A stretch of DNA of 64,000 nt from Lacipirellulaceae bacterium (GCA_040218535.1 JAVJRG010000005.1:992001-1056000), one strand, 5' to 3'; numbered from the stretch's first letter, positions 16,491-26,223 are shown. Notes: a model not told the origin generated them from the sequence alone. Numbers and translations are program-made.

Positions 16491-18410
16491 ATGTCACTAG
16501 CCGAAATGCAGGACGCCAAGGAGCAGATCCGCCAGGCGATCGACATTGTCGATCTCGTGGGTGGCTACGTTCAATTGCGGCGGCAGGGACGAGGGTACAT
16601 CGGCTTGTGCCCTTGGCATGACGACTCGCGCCCGAGCATGCAGGTGAACCCTGAACGCCAGACGTTCAAGTGCTGGCCGTGTGATTTCGGTGGCGACATT
16701 TTTACTTTTGTGATGCGGATTGAAGGGGTTGAATTCCGCGAAGCGCTGGAGATGCTCGCGGATCGTGCCGGGATCGAACTTTTACGACCAAGCGGTCCGC
16801 AGACTCCGGCGGATAGTCAGTTTGCCCGGAAGAACCTGTTCAGAGCACTGGCTTGGTGCGAAGAGCAATTCCATCAGATGCTCCTACGCTCTCCCGCGGC
16901 AGAACCTGCACGACGCTATTTGGCTGAACGCGGAATCAACGAAGAAAGCATCGCGAAGTTTCATATTGGCTTCTCGCCGAACGACTGGGAGTGGCTCACC
17001 AAGCGGGGAGCAGCGGCTGGCTTTTCGCCAGCGGTTTTGGAACGCATTGGTTGTGCTGGCAAGCGTGACAGCGGCGGCTATTACGATCGGTTCCGCGGGC
17101 GGTTGATGTTTTCCATTCGGGACGTCCGTTCGCGACCGATTGCCTTTGGCGGGCGGGTGTTGCCGGAGTTTGCTGGCGAGCGGGATGCGAAGTACATCAA
17201 CAGCCCGGAGACCCCGCTCTTCAGCAAGAGTCGCGAACTGTATGCGTTGGATGAAGCGCGTTCTGGCATCGCTCGCGAGGGCGAAGTGCTGGTCATGGAG
17301 GGCTATACCGACGTGATCATGGCCCACCAGCACGGTATTGATCATGCCGTGGCGGTGTTGGGGACAGCCCTGGGTGAGCAGCATGTGCCGCTGGTAAAGC
17401 GGTTCACCGACACGATCACACTCGTCCTCGATGGAGACGACGCGGGGCAGCGGCGCACGATGGACATCCTGGACAATCTGCTAGCACTCTTCGTGAAATA
17501 TGAGGTGGAATTAAAAATTTTGGGGTTGCCTGCCGGGGCCGATCCATGTGATGTTGTTGCATCGCAAGGAAGCGACGCTTTTCGTGAGTTGTTAAAACAA
17601 TCGCGAGATGCACTCACTCACAAAATGGATTTTGTGATGCAATCGTTAGCAGCCAACAACCGATCAACGCACAGCTCAGCGCAAGCCGTTGAGTCGATTC
17701 TCGCCACGCTCGCCCGTGCCCTTCCCGGCGGCGTCAGTGCTGCCTCTTCCGCTTTGGTCCGCGAGCAACAGATGCTCGGTCGCATCGCTCGTCAGTTTGG
17801 TGTTGCCGATGACACGCTTCGCACACGGCTCAAAGAACTACGCAAGACCGTTCAAAGAAACACAACTCGCCCTCCGACTCCAGCGGTCACGGAGTACGAA
17901 GGTGAAGAGATGCCTGATGAAGCAGCCCTGACTTCAGCAGGACCGTCCTCGTCGGTGCAACTCACCAAGCCAACCGCTTGGGACTGCGAATTGATCGAGT
18001 TGGTTCTGCTGCAACCAGAAGCGTTGCCGATGATGGCGACGCAAGTCAGCAGCGACGATGCGGCTTCGGAAGTTGCCCGAGAGATCTTCCAGCGAGCCCG
18101 CGACTTGCATGAGATTGGCACTTTGCCAACCTTTGAACAATTGATGCTCGCCACCGAAGACCAACGAATCAAGAACTTTCTCATCGACTGCGACGAACGC
18201 AACTCGGCTCGGACGATGAGCGATCCTCAACAGCGGATGAGCGATTTATTCGCTTCAGCCGCCCGACGACGCGAAGAGGCGCGTCACCAAACGCAACTCG
18301 CTGAGTTGCGACAACAGAAACTCGATCCTCAAAGTGAGGATGAAGTCCTAAAGAAACTTTTTGGAGACCTAGAACGCGGTCAGACCGGTTCCTCATCCAC
18401 GGAAGGTTGA
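16491..18410 (+). CDS. dnaG: DNA primase
   Basis: 639 aa, longer than E. coli DnaG (581). It makes RNA primers at the replication fork. An N-terminal CHC2 zinc domain (CPWHDDSRPS and FKCWPCDFGGD, about 43-75) is followed by the catalytic core and a Toprim domain (VLVMEGYTDVIMAHQ, LVLDGDDAGQRR; about 265-350). The C-terminal 200 residues form a helicase-interaction-like helical region. The adjacent rpoD reproduces part of the classical macromolecular-synthesis operon, though rpsU is absent. The start codon lies 20 nt after the right arm of an inverted-repeat element and has no clear Shine-Dalgarno. Confidence 0.95.
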   Translation: MSLAEMQDAKEQIRQAIDIVDLVGGYVQLRRQGRGYIGLCPWHDDSRPSMQVNPERQTFKCWPCDFGGDIFTFVMRIEGVEFREALEMLADRAGIELLRPSGPQTPADSQFARKNLFRALAWCEEQFHQMLLRSPAAEPARRYLAERGINEESIAKFHIGFSPNDWEWLTKRGAAAGFSPAVLERIGCAGKRDSGGYYDRFRGRLMFSIRDVRSRPIAFGGRVLPEFAGERDAKYINSPETPLFSKSRELYALDEARSGIAREGEVLVMEGYTDVIMAHQHGIDHAVAVLGTALGEQHVPLVKRFTDTITLVLDGDDAGQRRTMDILDNLLALFVKYEVELKILGLPAGADPCDVVASQGSDAFRELLKQSRDALTHKMDFVMQSLAANNRSTHSSAQAVESILATLARALPGGVSAASSALVREQQMLGRIARQFGVADDTLRTRLKELRKTVQRNTTRPPTPAVTEYEGEEMPDEAALTSAGPSSSVQLTKPTAWDCELIELVLLQPEALPMMATQVSSDDAASEVAREIFQRARDLHEIGTLPTFEQLMLATEDQRIKNFLIDCDERNSARTMSDPQQRMSDLFASAARRREEARHQTQLAELRQQKLDPQSEDEVLKKLFGDLERGQTGSSSTEG

Positions 18411-18504
18411 GAGGTTTGATTCGTGCCCGCCATTGCAAGATCGCTCCCGTCGCGAACTTGCTCGGCAAAATCCCGATTGCACATGATGTGTGAAAGGATT
18501 AACG

Positions 18505-20277
18505 ATGACCCAACAAACAGCGACCCAACATACGACAGCCCAAACCAAGACTGAACTTCTCACCAGCCAACTCGAAGCCCTAGCCGCCACCGCCAAAGAG
18601 CAGGGTTATCTGACTTACGATCAGACGAATGCGTTTCTACCCGACGAGGTGAATGACGCGCGTCACATGAATCTCTTGCTCGATCTGCTCGACGGTCTGA
18701 ACGTCAAGATCGTTGACGATCCGAACTCTCCGCTGAACTACAACGCTGAAAAGCCCGAGGGTGAGCCGGAGGAAGAGGCTGAGCAACTCACTGCAGCGGA
18801 TATCCCAAAGCTGACCGACGATCCGATTCGGATGTACCTCTCGCAGATGTGTCAGATCCCACTGCTCGCACGCGAGCAGGAAGTTCACTTGGCGAAGAAG
18901 ATTGAAATTTCCAGAAAGCGGATGCGTCGTAGCATTTTGCGTTCGTTTTACGCTCTCGAAGCAACCGTCGAAGTGCTCGAAAAGGTTCACGGAGGCGAGT
19001 TGCCGTTCGATCGGACGATCAAGGTCTCGCAGACAGAGCGTCTTACGAAGCCACAAGTCGCTGCCCGGATGCCGCACAATTTGAAGACGCTTCGTTGGCT
19101 GATGCAATCACAGAAGCGAGATTTTGCAATCCTGACCAGCAAGCTCATGCCGAAGGAGCAGAAGAGCGAGGCTCGCGAGCGCTACCTACGTCGCCGCCGT
19201 AAGATGCTTCGCTTGGTCGAAGAAATGAGCCTGCGAACCCGTCGCGTTCAACCACTGATGGACGCCCTTTCGGAAATGTCTCGCCGGATGGACTTCTTGA
19301 AGAAACAGCTCGACGAGTTGAAGGCCGAAGGAGCGAGCGACACCCGCATCAAACCGGTTCGACAAGAATTGCAAAAGCTGATGGAGAAAACGCTTGAGAC
19401 TCCGAGCAGCCTACGAAAGCGTTGCGTATTCCTCCGTGCGGAGTTAGAGGAATTTGAGCGAGTGAAACGCGATCTCTCCGGTAGCAACCTGCGACTGGTA
19501 GTCTCGATTGCCAAGAAGTACCGCAACCGTGGCATGAGCTTCCTCGACTTGATTCAGGAAGGCAATACGGGCCTGATGCGGGCAGTTGACAAGTATGAGT
19601 ATCGCCGCGGCTTCAAGTTCTCGACGTATGCGACTTGGTGGATCCGTCAGGCGATTACTCGCGCGATTGCTGACCAAGCCCGTACGATTCGTATCCCAGT
19701 TCACATGATCGACGTCCTGAGCAAATTGCAACAGACGGCCAAGCGTCTGCAGCACGAACTGGGACGTATCCCTACGCATGAAGAAACAGCCATCGAAGCC
19801 GGCATTAGCCTCGAAGAAAGTTTGCACGTTCTCGACATTGGACGCACGCCAGTAAGCCTTGATCGTCCTGTTGGCGAGGGCGATGACTGCAGCTTTGGCG
19901 AATTTGTCGAGGATGATCATACCGATAATCCTTTGAAGCTCGCCAATAATGCTTTGCTACGTGATAAGATCTCCGACCTGCTGAAGACTCTCACTTATCG
20001 CGAGCGCGAGATCGTCCGCCTCCGTTACGGTCTTGCTGACGGCTATTGCTATACCTTGGAAGAGGTCGGTCGCATCTTCAAGGTTACGCGCGAACGCGTT
20101 CGTCAGATTGAAGCGAAGGCAGTGCAGAAGCTGCAAAACCCAGTCCGCAGCAGCGAACTGGCCGAGTACGTCGCTGACAGTCCGGTGATCGAGGAAGAAA
20201 TTGCCTGGGACGAGCCCGCAACCGTTCCGATGGATGATGAAGCTTCCGACTACGTGGACCTCCCCGCAGCCGCGTAG
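18505..20277 (+). CDS. rpoD: RNA polymerase primary sigma factor RpoD
   Basis: 590 aa. Region 1.1 is at the N-terminus, region 1.2 at [19 protein letters not shown], and an insertion separates 1.2 from 2.1 (about 135-315). Region 2 contains [20 protein letters not shown] and [18 protein letters not shown]; region 4 contains the helix-turn-helix [21 protein letters not shown] non-conserved acidic tail follows. The ATG at 18505 is preferred over an upstream GTG because AAAGGA sits at the right spacing. It follows dnaG by 94 nt and ends in an intrinsic terminator. Confidence 0.95.
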   Translation: MTQQTATQHTTAQTKTELLTSQLEALAATAKEQGYLTYDQTNAFLPDEVNDARHMNLLLDLLDGLNVKIVDDPNSPLNYNAEKPEGEPEEEAEQLTAADIPKLTDDPIRMYLSQMCQIPLLAREQEVHLAKKIEISRKRMRRSILRSFYALEATVEVLEKVHGGELPFDRTIKVSQTERLTKPQVAARMPHNLKTLRWLMQSQKRDFAILTSKLMPKEQKSEARERYLRRRRKMLRLVEEMSLRTRRVQPLMDALSEMSRRMDFLKKQLDELKAEGASDTRIKPVRQELQKLMEKTLETPSSLRKRCVFLRAELEEFERVKRDLSGSNLRLVVSIAKKYRNRGMSFLDLIQEGNTGLMRAVDKYEYRRGFKFSTYATWWIRQAITRAIADQARTIRIPVHMIDVLSKLQQTAKRLQHELGRIPTHEETAIEAGISLEESLHVLDIGRTPVSLDRPVGEGDDCSFGEFVEDDHTDNPLKLANNALLRDKISDLLKTLTYREREIVRLRYGLADGYCYTLEEVGRIFKVTRERVRQIEAKAVQKLQNPVRSSELAEYVADSPVIEEEIAWDEPATVPMDDEASDYVDLPAAA

Positions 20278-20305
20278 TGGTCGATCATCGAATCTGGTGG
20301 CATCC

Positions 20306-20353
20306 AACCCCGGCAGACCTGAACCACTTGGTTTGGGACTTGCCGGGGTTTTT
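20306..20353 (+). terminator. Intrinsic terminator after rpoD
   Basis: AACCCCGGCA (20306-20315) pairs perfectly with TGCCGGGGTT (20341-20350), with a smaller AACC/GGTT pairing inside the loop. The 3' arm runs into TTTTT (20349-20353). It ends transcription from dnaG-rpoD. Confidence 0.85.
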
Positions 20354-20424
20354 CTACCGCCTTCTGGTCTGCGCAGGGAACGCTACAATGGGTAGTTCCC
20401 TTCCGCAGAGCAGAAAGAGACGAC

Positions 20425-21129
20425 ATGGCTGTTGCCGCCGAATTACTTCGAGAATTGCACCGCATCCACCAGCAGTTAGCCGATCTGCGCGATCGCCTAG
20501 AACGTGGCCCCCGCCAGATCAAAGCGCGTGAAGCGAACGTGCAGAAGTATCAGCAGTTGCTCGCAGAAGCTCAGGAGAACCTCAAAAACACCAAGATGGC
20601 AGCTGACCAGAAGCAACTTGATTTGCAGTCTGGTGAGAACAAGATCGAGGACTTGGGCGGCAAGCTGAACACGAGTAGCAGCAACAAAGAGTTCCACGCC
20701 CTGCAAGAACAGATTGCCGCTGCGAAGATGGCGAACAGCGTTTTGGAAGATGAAATTTTGGAATCGTTTGACAAAGTAGAGCAACTAAAAGTCGGCGTCA
20801 AAGATGCGGAAACAGAAGCCAAGGCTGCGGAATCTGAGCTTACGAAGTTTCGCGAGAAGATCAGTGCCGAAGCCGTACTCGTCAAAGCGGATATCCAGCG
20901 ACTTGTAGGTGAGCTGGCGGAATCTGAGAAGGGGCTCGCGGGCGATATTCGCGAGGATTACAACCGCGTCATCCGCAACAAGGGAGCCGATGGCATGTCG
21001 CGAGCCGATGGGCGGATTTGCACCGGCTGCGGCCAGCAGATGACTCTCAACATGCATAATGATCTCTTGCTGTCAAAACCCTGTTTCTGCAAAGCGTGCG
21101 GACGGATGCTTTACATCGGCGAGGAGTGA
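20425..21129 (+). CDS. C4-type zinc-ribbon coiled-coil protein
   Basis: 234 aa. Residues 1 to about 165 form a long helical hairpin/coiled coil rich in Lys, Glu and Ala. The C-terminus is a zinc ribbon with ICTGCGQQM and CFCKACGRMLY. This matches the COG1579 family (Helicobacter HP0958/FlgZ, Chlamydia CT398), members of which bind sigma-54 or chaperone secretion components. Being next to rpoD and greA fits a transcription-linked role, but that is inference. A near-consensus -10 (TACAAT, 20384-20389) between the rpoD terminator and this gene suggests its own promoter. Confidence 0.8.
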   Translation: MAVAAELLRELHRIHQQLADLRDRLERGPRQIKAREANVQKYQQLLAEAQENLKNTKMAADQKQLDLQSGENKIEDLGGKLNTSSSNKEFHALQEQIAAAKMANSVLEDEILESFDKVEQLKVGVKDAETEAKAAESELTKFREKISAEAVLVKADIQRLVGELAESEKGLAGDIREDYNRVIRNKGADGMSRADGRICTGCGQQMTLNMHNDLLLSKPCFCKACGRMLYIGEE

Positions 21130-21181
21130 ACCATAGACTGGGTTTACATTCGCAACGGGAATTGAAACAATAAGCATCTGT

Positions 21182-21214
21182 ACGGGTCTTCCAACGGGAA
21201 GGCCCGTTTTGTTT
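21182..21214 (+). terminator. Intrinsic terminator before greA
   Basis: ACGGGTCTTCC (21182-21192) pairs with GGAAGGCCCGT (21197-21207) over 11 bp, one of them a G-U pair, with a four-base AACG loop. It is followed by TTTTGTTT. It terminates the zinc-ribbon transcript and separates it from greA. Confidence 0.9.
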
Positions 21215-21272
21215 GCGAGATTGAACATATTTTCGAAGAGTCGCTCTCGGGCGGCGCCAAAGTGAGGCGATT

Positions 21273-21749
21273 ATGGATACCACTCCGATGACCCGCAAGG
21301 GTTATGACAAGCTCAAGGCAGAACTCGACCACATGGAAAACGAGTTGATGCCGGAGATCGAAAAGCGAATCGCCGAAGCGCGTGCCGAGGGGGACCTCAA
21401 AGAGAACGCCGAGTATCACGGTGCCCGCGAAAGCCAAGGGATGCTGCAGGCGAAGATCAATATGCTCAAGAGCAAGCTCTCCACGGCAGACATCATCGAT
21501 ATGTCGACCATGCCCAAAGACCAAGTCGTTTTTGGGGCTACTGTTAAAGTCAAGGATCTCGACTTTGGTGACACGGAAGAATTCACCTTCGTTGGAGCAG
21601 GCGAGGAGGACTACGATGAAGGAAAGATCCTCGTTACCAGCCCGCTTGGCCAAGGATTACTCGGAAAGAAAGTTGGCGAAAAGGTTGCCGTAGAAGTTCC
21701 CGCGGGAACGAACAATTTTGAGATCCTCGAGATTCGGTTCGAAGAGTAA
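21273..21749 (+). CDS. greA: Transcription elongation factor GreA
   Basis: 158 aa, the normal length. It rescues backtracked RNA polymerase by stimulating transcript cleavage. The N-terminal coiled coil carries the acidic tip [15 protein letters not shown] (about 42-56), whose Asp/Glu pair coordinates the catalytic metal. The C-terminal FKBP-like domain includes [23 protein letters not shown] Shine-Dalgarno precedes the ATG. It is set apart from the upstream gene by a strong terminator, so it likely has its own promoter. Confidence 0.96.
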   Translation: MDTTPMTRKGYDKLKAELDHMENELMPEIEKRIAEARAEGDLKENAEYHGARESQGMLQAKINMLKSKLSTADIIDMSTMPKDQVVFGATVKVKDLDFGDTEEFTFVGAGEEDYDEGKILVTSPLGQGLLGKKVGEKVAVEVPAGTNNFEILEIRFEE

Positions 21750-21815
21750 GTCAACATCTAGGGTGCGTGAGCGACAGCGGACGCTCCCTGCTGGTTTGTA
21801 AACCCTTACGACTTG

Positions 21816-22814
21816 TTACTCAAACTTGTACTCGCACACATGCCGGTAAGTCTCGCCTGGTCTGAGCAACGTCGAGGGGAAGTCTGGCTGGTTGGGTGTG
21901 TCCGGATAGTGCTGGGTTTCTAAACAGACGGCCGAACGATAGTCGTACTTCTTTCCCTCTTTGCCGGTTTGGCCGTGCAGGCCGTTGCCGATGTAGAGTT
22001 GCACGCCAGGTTGGTCGGTGCTGACGACCATGCGGCGTCCCGACTTAGGATCGACAACTTCAGCAACTTCGCGCGTTGTTCCCGCTTCGCCGTTAAGCAC
22101 ATAGTTGTGATCGTAGCCTCCAGCATCGGCACCTGTGAGTTGATCGACGCGGCTGCCGAGTGCTTGAGAATCGCGAAAGTCGAAAGGAGTCCCGGAAACG
22201 TCTCGTAATTCGCCGGTGGGAATCGAGGTGTCATCCACGACGGTGTACTGGTTCGCGTCGATGCGGACTTCGTGATCCATGACACTTCCTGTGCCGTGCC
22301 CTGCGAGGTTGAAGTAACTATGGTTCGTGAGATTGACGTGCGTTGGCTTCGTCGTGGTGGCGACGTACTCAATGCGGAGTGCATTGTTCTCGGTGAGTGT
22401 GTAAATCACCGTGCAGTCGAGATCTCCCGGAAAGTTCTCTTCGCCATCGGGGCTCACGTATTGGAAGCGAATTCCCTGCCCATGTTCGTTCTCAAACTTC
22501 TCGCCTGACCAATCAACCTTATCGAGTCCCCGCTCTGGCCCACCGTGCAGGTGGTTCGGGCCATTGTTGATAGCCAGTTGATACTCTTGGCCGTCGAGGG
22601 TGAACTGTCCTTTGGCAATCCGATTGGCGTAACGCCCTGTCGTGCAGCCAAAATGTTGGTTGGCTCCCGAGGCGTAGTTCTCCTCATTGTCAAAGCCCAG
22701 GACTACGTCGGCTAGATGACCGTTGGTATCAGGCACATGAAGCTCGGCTAGCGTGGCACCACGCGAGTAGAACTTAGCTTGCATTCCCTTCGAATTTTCG
22801 ACGACAAATTCCAT
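21816..22814 (-). CDS. galM: Galactose mutarotase (aldose 1-epimerase)
   Basis: 332 aa; E. coli GalM is 346. It interconverts alpha and beta anomers of hexoses. The sugar-binding and catalytic motifs are present: NGPNHLHGGPERGLDK, THVNLTNHSYFNLAG (catalytic His) and CLETQHYPDTPNQP (catalytic Glu). No signal peptide, so cytoplasmic. It is not linked to other galactose genes here; the neighbouring genes are greA (convergent) and the RTX protein. Confidence 0.93.
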   Translation of the reverse strand: MEFVVENSKGMQAKFYSRGATLAELHVPDTNGHLADVVLGFDNEENYASGANQHFGCTTGRYANRIAKGQFTLDGQEYQLAINNGPNHLHGGPERGLDKVDWSGEKFENEHGQGIRFQYVSPDGEENFPGDLDCTVIYTLTENNALRIEYVATTTKPTHVNLTNHSYFNLAGHGTGSVMDHEVRIDANQYTVVDDTSIPTGELRDVSGTPFDFRDSQALGSRVDQLTGADAGGYDHNYVLNGEAGTTREVAEVVDPKSGRRMVVSTDQPGVQLYIGNGLHGQTGKEGKKYDYRSAVCLETQHYPDTPNQPDFPSTLLRPGETYRHVCEYKFE

Positions 22815-22890
22815 CTTGCTCTCCGTAAAAATTACCGGCCAATAGGCGAGCGAAGATTATCACGGAGTGAGCAAGTCTATGCAAGCAAGT

Positions 22891-22928
22891 GAAAAGAAAA
22901 ACCAGGGGACCTGTTCCAGGCCCCCTGG
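22891..22928 (-). terminator. Intrinsic terminator of the RTX gene
   Basis: CCAGGGG (22902-22908) pairs with CCCCTGG (22922-22928), and inside it CCTG (22910-22913) pairs with CAGG (22917-22920) around a three-base loop. On the minus strand the stem is followed by a T-rich tract (complement of 22891-22901). It lies directly downstream of the minus-strand RTX gene. Confidence 0.88.
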
Positions 22929-22955
22929 CGCTCGGATGTGACTCCCCATGTCCCC

Positions 22956-24482
22956 TTAGAAGACAACATCCACATCATCTTTTTCGACTTCATCCTCGCC
23001 GTCGATGATCAAGAAGTCGACCTCGCCGTCGCGGGCGTCGATCTTATCGGCACCCAATCCGCCGACAAGGATGTCACTACCCACACCGCCAACGAGCTTG
23101 TCGTTGCCAATGCCACCGAGGATGATGTCGTTGCCACGACCACCGTGGAGGTTGTCGTCGCCAGCGCCGCCGTCGATCCAGTCATTGCCAGCGGCTCCGA
23201 AGATCGTATCATTGCCGCGGCCACCGTTGACGATGTCGTTGCCGGTTCCGCCGGAGATGCGATCATTGCCACGACCGCCGAAAATGCGGTCGGCACCGAG
23301 CATGCCAAGGATCGTATCGTTGCCACCACGACCATAGATCAGGTCGTTGGCGGCAAAGGCGAGGTCCACGGCATTTGTTGTGGCTGTGAGAACTCCGTCA
23401 CCTTCGGCAGGTACCTCCTCTGCTTCGTCGAACTGGTTATCGATCGCGCGGAACAACTCGTTCGCGTTCGGTAGATCTTCACGAACGATTTCGTCATCGA
23501 TCTCAGGATCGACTGGGTCGCCTGGGTCAGTAGAAAGGTCTACCGGATCGCCGATGATCAGGTCGTCCCCTTCGCCACCGTCGAGCACGTCGGAGCCACG
23601 ACCACCGAGCACGTAGTCGCGAGCGTCGCCAGCAGCAATGCGGTCGTTCCCACCATTGCCGAGCAGGATATCGACGCCATCGCCACCACGGATGCCGTCG
23701 TGACCACGACCACCGAGTGCGACGTCATTGCCCTCGCCACCAGAGATCGCGTCGCGACCCTCGTTGACGTTGGCGTACCGGCGAGCGTAGTCGTAGAGAC
23801 CGGCATAGTCATCGGGGACTTCATTCGTCCCGTCGCCGAACAGCCAATCGTTACCGGCGTCGCCAGCGATACGGTCGTTACCGCTGCCGCCAGCAATGGC
23901 GTCATCGTCGTCTCCGCCGTTGAGACGATCGTTGCCAAGGCCGCCAAGAATGGCATCACGACCGGCGCCACCAGCGATGACATCGGCTCCACGACCACCA
24001 AGAATCAGGTCGTTGCCGGCTCCGCCGCGGATGCGGTCTCGACCGGCTCCGCCGAGAATCCAGTCGTTCCCTGAACCGCCTTGGACGCCGTCGTTGCCGT
24101 CGCCGGCACGGATATGCGTCCATTGTTCAACGGAGGCGTCGATGCGAATTAGATCATCGCCGTCCTTACCGAGGACGTAGATGCCGTCGATTTCATCACT
24201 GTTGAACGTGCGCTGGTCACCGTTGACGATCACATGCAGGCGATTGTTTTCGTCGACGAATGCCGCAATGCGGTCCGCCTCGTCGGTTCCTTCGGCGATG
24301 ACCACGCTGGTTGGAGGGTTTTCGAGATCGACGTCCTCGAAACTTGCCAGGTCGACAATGGCAGAGTCAGCCGCCAACAGTGTACGCGTTTCTAGAGACT
24401 CCATCCGAGTCCGCCTGCTGTACGCTTGCGCACGCTTCTTTCGTTTCTTCAGGATTCGCTTCTTCTTTTGAGATTTCGACAT
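22956..24482 (-). CDS. RTX-repeat protein with LEPR-XLL-type N-terminus
   Basis: 508 aa. The N-terminus is strongly basic (KKKRILKKRKKRAQ) and is followed by MESLETRTLLAADS, which matches the planctomycete LEPR-XLL export-type signal. The rest is largely calcium-binding nonapeptides of the GGxGxDxIx type in three blocks (about 125-215, 235-310 and 385-495). An acidic linker separates the second and third. It should be secreted and fold on binding calcium. No catalytic domain is visible, so a surface or matrix role is plausible. The ATG at 24482 is chosen because the basic region starts there; a terminator follows the gene. Confidence 0.85.
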   Translation of the reverse strand: MSKSQKKKRILKKRKKRAQAYSRRTRMESLETRTLLAADSAIVDLASFEDVDLENPPTSVVIAEGTDEADRIAAFVDENNRLHVIVNGDQRTFNSDEIDGIYVLGKDGDDLIRIDASVEQWTHIRAGDGNDGVQGGSGNDWILGGAGRDRIRGGAGNDLILGGRGADVIAGGAGRDAILGGLGNDRLNGGDDDDAIAGGSGNDRIAGDAGNDWLFGDGTNEVPDDYAGLYDYARRYANVNEGRDAISGGEGNDVALGGRGHDGIRGGDGVDILLGNGGNDRIAAGDARDYVLGGRGSDVLDGGEGDDLIIGDPVDLSTDPGDPVDPEIDDEIVREDLPNANELFRAIDNQFDEAEEVPAEGDGVLTATTNAVDLAFAANDLIYGRGGNDTILGMLGADRIFGGRGNDRISGGTGNDIVNGGRGNDTIFGAAGNDWIDGGAGDDNLHGGRGNDIILGGIGNDKLVGGVGSDILVGGLGADKIDARDGEVDFLIIDGEDEVEKDDVDVVF

Positions 24483-24785
24483 TTCTAAGGCTCCGTTCAC
24501 GGTTAATGAGACGCCCCATACTTCCAGCATCCTCTCGCGAGCGGCCGGCTACGTGCGCACCTTCTACGCAAACGAACGTCCTTCTTTTTCGAGAATGAAA
24601 CCGAAGAAGTGTTCGCTTTTTAGCTTGGGATAGAACTCACAGATCAGTCAGCGGCAGCCTACGTGCGTACCGCCAGCGCAGTTAATTCTTCAGCCTTGGT
24701 GGAAGATTCGCAGTCCTTGCACTACAAAGTTCGGAATTGGAACCTTTGCAATTGAAAAGCCAGTCGCCCCCGATTGGCCCACAGT

Positions 24786-24885
24786 TTAGACCGGAACAGT
24801 CCAGGTCTAACCCACAAAAACACAAGGTGGCCCGTCACTCCTTCAGCGGAGTCGCCCTAGAAAAATAGGGATTTGACGGCCTGTG
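24786..24885. ncRNA. Candidate structured RNA: hairpin plus three-way junction
   Basis: The 676-nt gap 24483-25158 contains no convincing gene. In its middle, TTAGACCGGA (24786-24795) pairs with TCC and GGTCTAA (24800-24802, 24804-24810) around the tetraloop ACAG with one bulged A. Just downstream, GGCC and GTCA (24829-24832, 24834-24837) pair with TGAC and GGCC (24874-24881). They enclose two hairpins: ACTCC/GGAGT (24837-24852) and CCCTA/TAGGG (24855-24870). CACA/TGTG (24821-24824, 24882-24885) extends the base. The strand is not known; on the minus strand it would be a leader about 300 nt upstream of the RTX gene. I match it to no known RNA family. Confidence 0.5.
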
Positions 24886-25158
24886 CCCCCCAGCACATCT
24901 GACCTGCGTTTGCACGCTATTTCAGCAGAAAAGTGAGAAGAAGCGTGAATGCTAATCTTCTCTATCCGCAGCGTAACCAACAGGAATCTGCCTGACAAGC
25001 GAAAAGTTGGAGACAAAGCAACGTGTCACTTGTCTGCGTTGGCAATAAACGAAGTGCGTTACCAACAAACTGCTAAACCCCAGGCAGAGGTAGCGGGTTT
25101 CGCAGGAAATGAAGAGTTTCTGGAATTTCTGTGCAGCGACGGCAGTTCGCAATAGCCG

Positions 25159-26223
25159 CTACGTTCGCTTTCCCGCCCCCTGTGCGATCTTATCTCCGAT
25201 CATCGCGATCTTTTGGTCACGCAAACGTTTCTCGTTGAGCCAATAGGGGCTGGTGATCTCTTTGAAAGCGTAGATGGCCGCTTGAATCCCTTCAGCCCAT
25301 GCGACGGCTACCAGCTTGATGTCGCCGTGGACATCGCCTACTGCAAAGATGCCGCGGCGGCTTGTCTCAAAATAAGGATCGATAGCAATGCTGCCATCGT
25401 CGTTGAGGCGGAGGTCCAGTCTTTGGAACGTTTCTTTGGCGGACAGAAAGCCAATCTGCACCACGACGTAATCTGCAGATAGTGGCGTACCATCGATAAG
25501 TCGCAAGCTGATTGCACCGGCGTCAAATTCCGCTTCCTCGATTTCCGCACTCGTATGAACTCTGCCTCCAGAGGCGATCAAACGCTCGACGGAATCGTTC
25601 TTTGCGATGGGCGTTTCTTCACGAACAATGACGTCCACTTCCGCATTGCGATCGCGTGCCATCACGGCTGCATCAAACGCAGAGTCACCGCCACCAACCA
25701 CAACGACGTGACGACCGTCGTAGTCACCAATTTTGGGAATCTTGTAAAAGACACTCTTCGATTCGAGGGCATCAAGCACCGGAAGCTTTCTTGGGAAGTG
25801 CAGCAGCCCGCAGGCGAGAATCACTTTGCGGCACAGATACTCTCCGTCTTTGGTGACGACACGCTTCAGGAGGTCTTCTTTCTCAACCTGTTCGGTCTCT
25901 TCGACCGTTACGAGCTCTTCGTTGAAGCGGAATTGCACCAGAGCGTCGACAGCTTGCCGGTAGACCCGAGAGGAGAGCTCCTCGCCACTGATGCCGTCAG
26001 GGAAGCCAGGAATGTCGACGATCTTCTTGTCCGCGTAGAGAAACTGGGGCTGGCCGCCGGGTTCGTTTTTGGCTTCGACCACCAGAGTGGTTAGGCCACG
26101 GTGGGCCGTGGTGAGACTTGCTGCTAGACCTGCCGGGCCAGCTCCAATGATGACGACGTCCCAGTAGGGAAGGTTACTGAAATCGAGGTCTTCATCTAAT
26201 TCCGTAACTTTGAAGTCTGCCAT
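25159..26223 (-). CDS. Thioredoxin-reductase-like FAD/NAD(P) oxidoreductase
   Basis: 354 aa. The FAD-binding motif VVIIGAGPAGLAAS is at about 23-36, the NAD(P)-binding motif VVVVGGGDSAFDAA is mid-protein, and the C-terminal FAD motif is GIFAVGDVHG. The CxxC redox pair of thioredoxin reductases is missing, so it belongs with ferredoxin-NADP reductase (YumC-like) or bacillithiol-disulfide-reductase-like (YpdA) members. An N-terminal extension of about 20 acidic residues precedes the fold. The start is the ATG at 26223 (MADFKVTELDEDLDF). It is divergent from the BON-domain gene. Confidence 0.85.
   Translation of the reverse strand: MADFKVTELDEDLDFSNLPYWDVVIIGAGPAGLAASLTTAHRGLTTLVVEAKNEPGGQPQFLYADKKIVDIPGFPDGISGEELSSRVYRQAVDALVQFRFNEELVTVEETEQVEKEDLLKRVVTKDGEYLCRKVILACGLLHFPRKLPVLDALESKSVFYKIPKIGDYDGRHVVVVGGGDSAFDAAVMARDRNAEVDVIVREETPIAKNDSVERLIASGGRVHTSAEIEEAEFDAGAISLRLIDGTPLSADYVVVQIGFLSAKETFQRLDLRLNDDGSIAIDPYFETSRRGIFAVGDVHGDIKLVAVAWAEGIQAAIYAFKEITSPYWLNEKRLRDQKIAMIGDKIAQGAGKRT

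Noticed and set aside
22938-24180. Long open frames on the plus strand and regular short DNA repeats in the RTX region
   Set aside because: The repeats are nine-codon units of the minus-strand RTX protein, not a CRISPR array: there are no constant repeats with unique spacers. The opposite-strand frames are by-products of the repetitive, stop-poor sequence.
24949-25155. Possible 68-aa plus-strand protein (and a 66-aa frame opposite) in the gap upstream of the flavoenzyme gene
   Set aside because: No ribosome-binding site, no recognisable domain or membrane segment, and equally long frames on both strands; coding is not supported.
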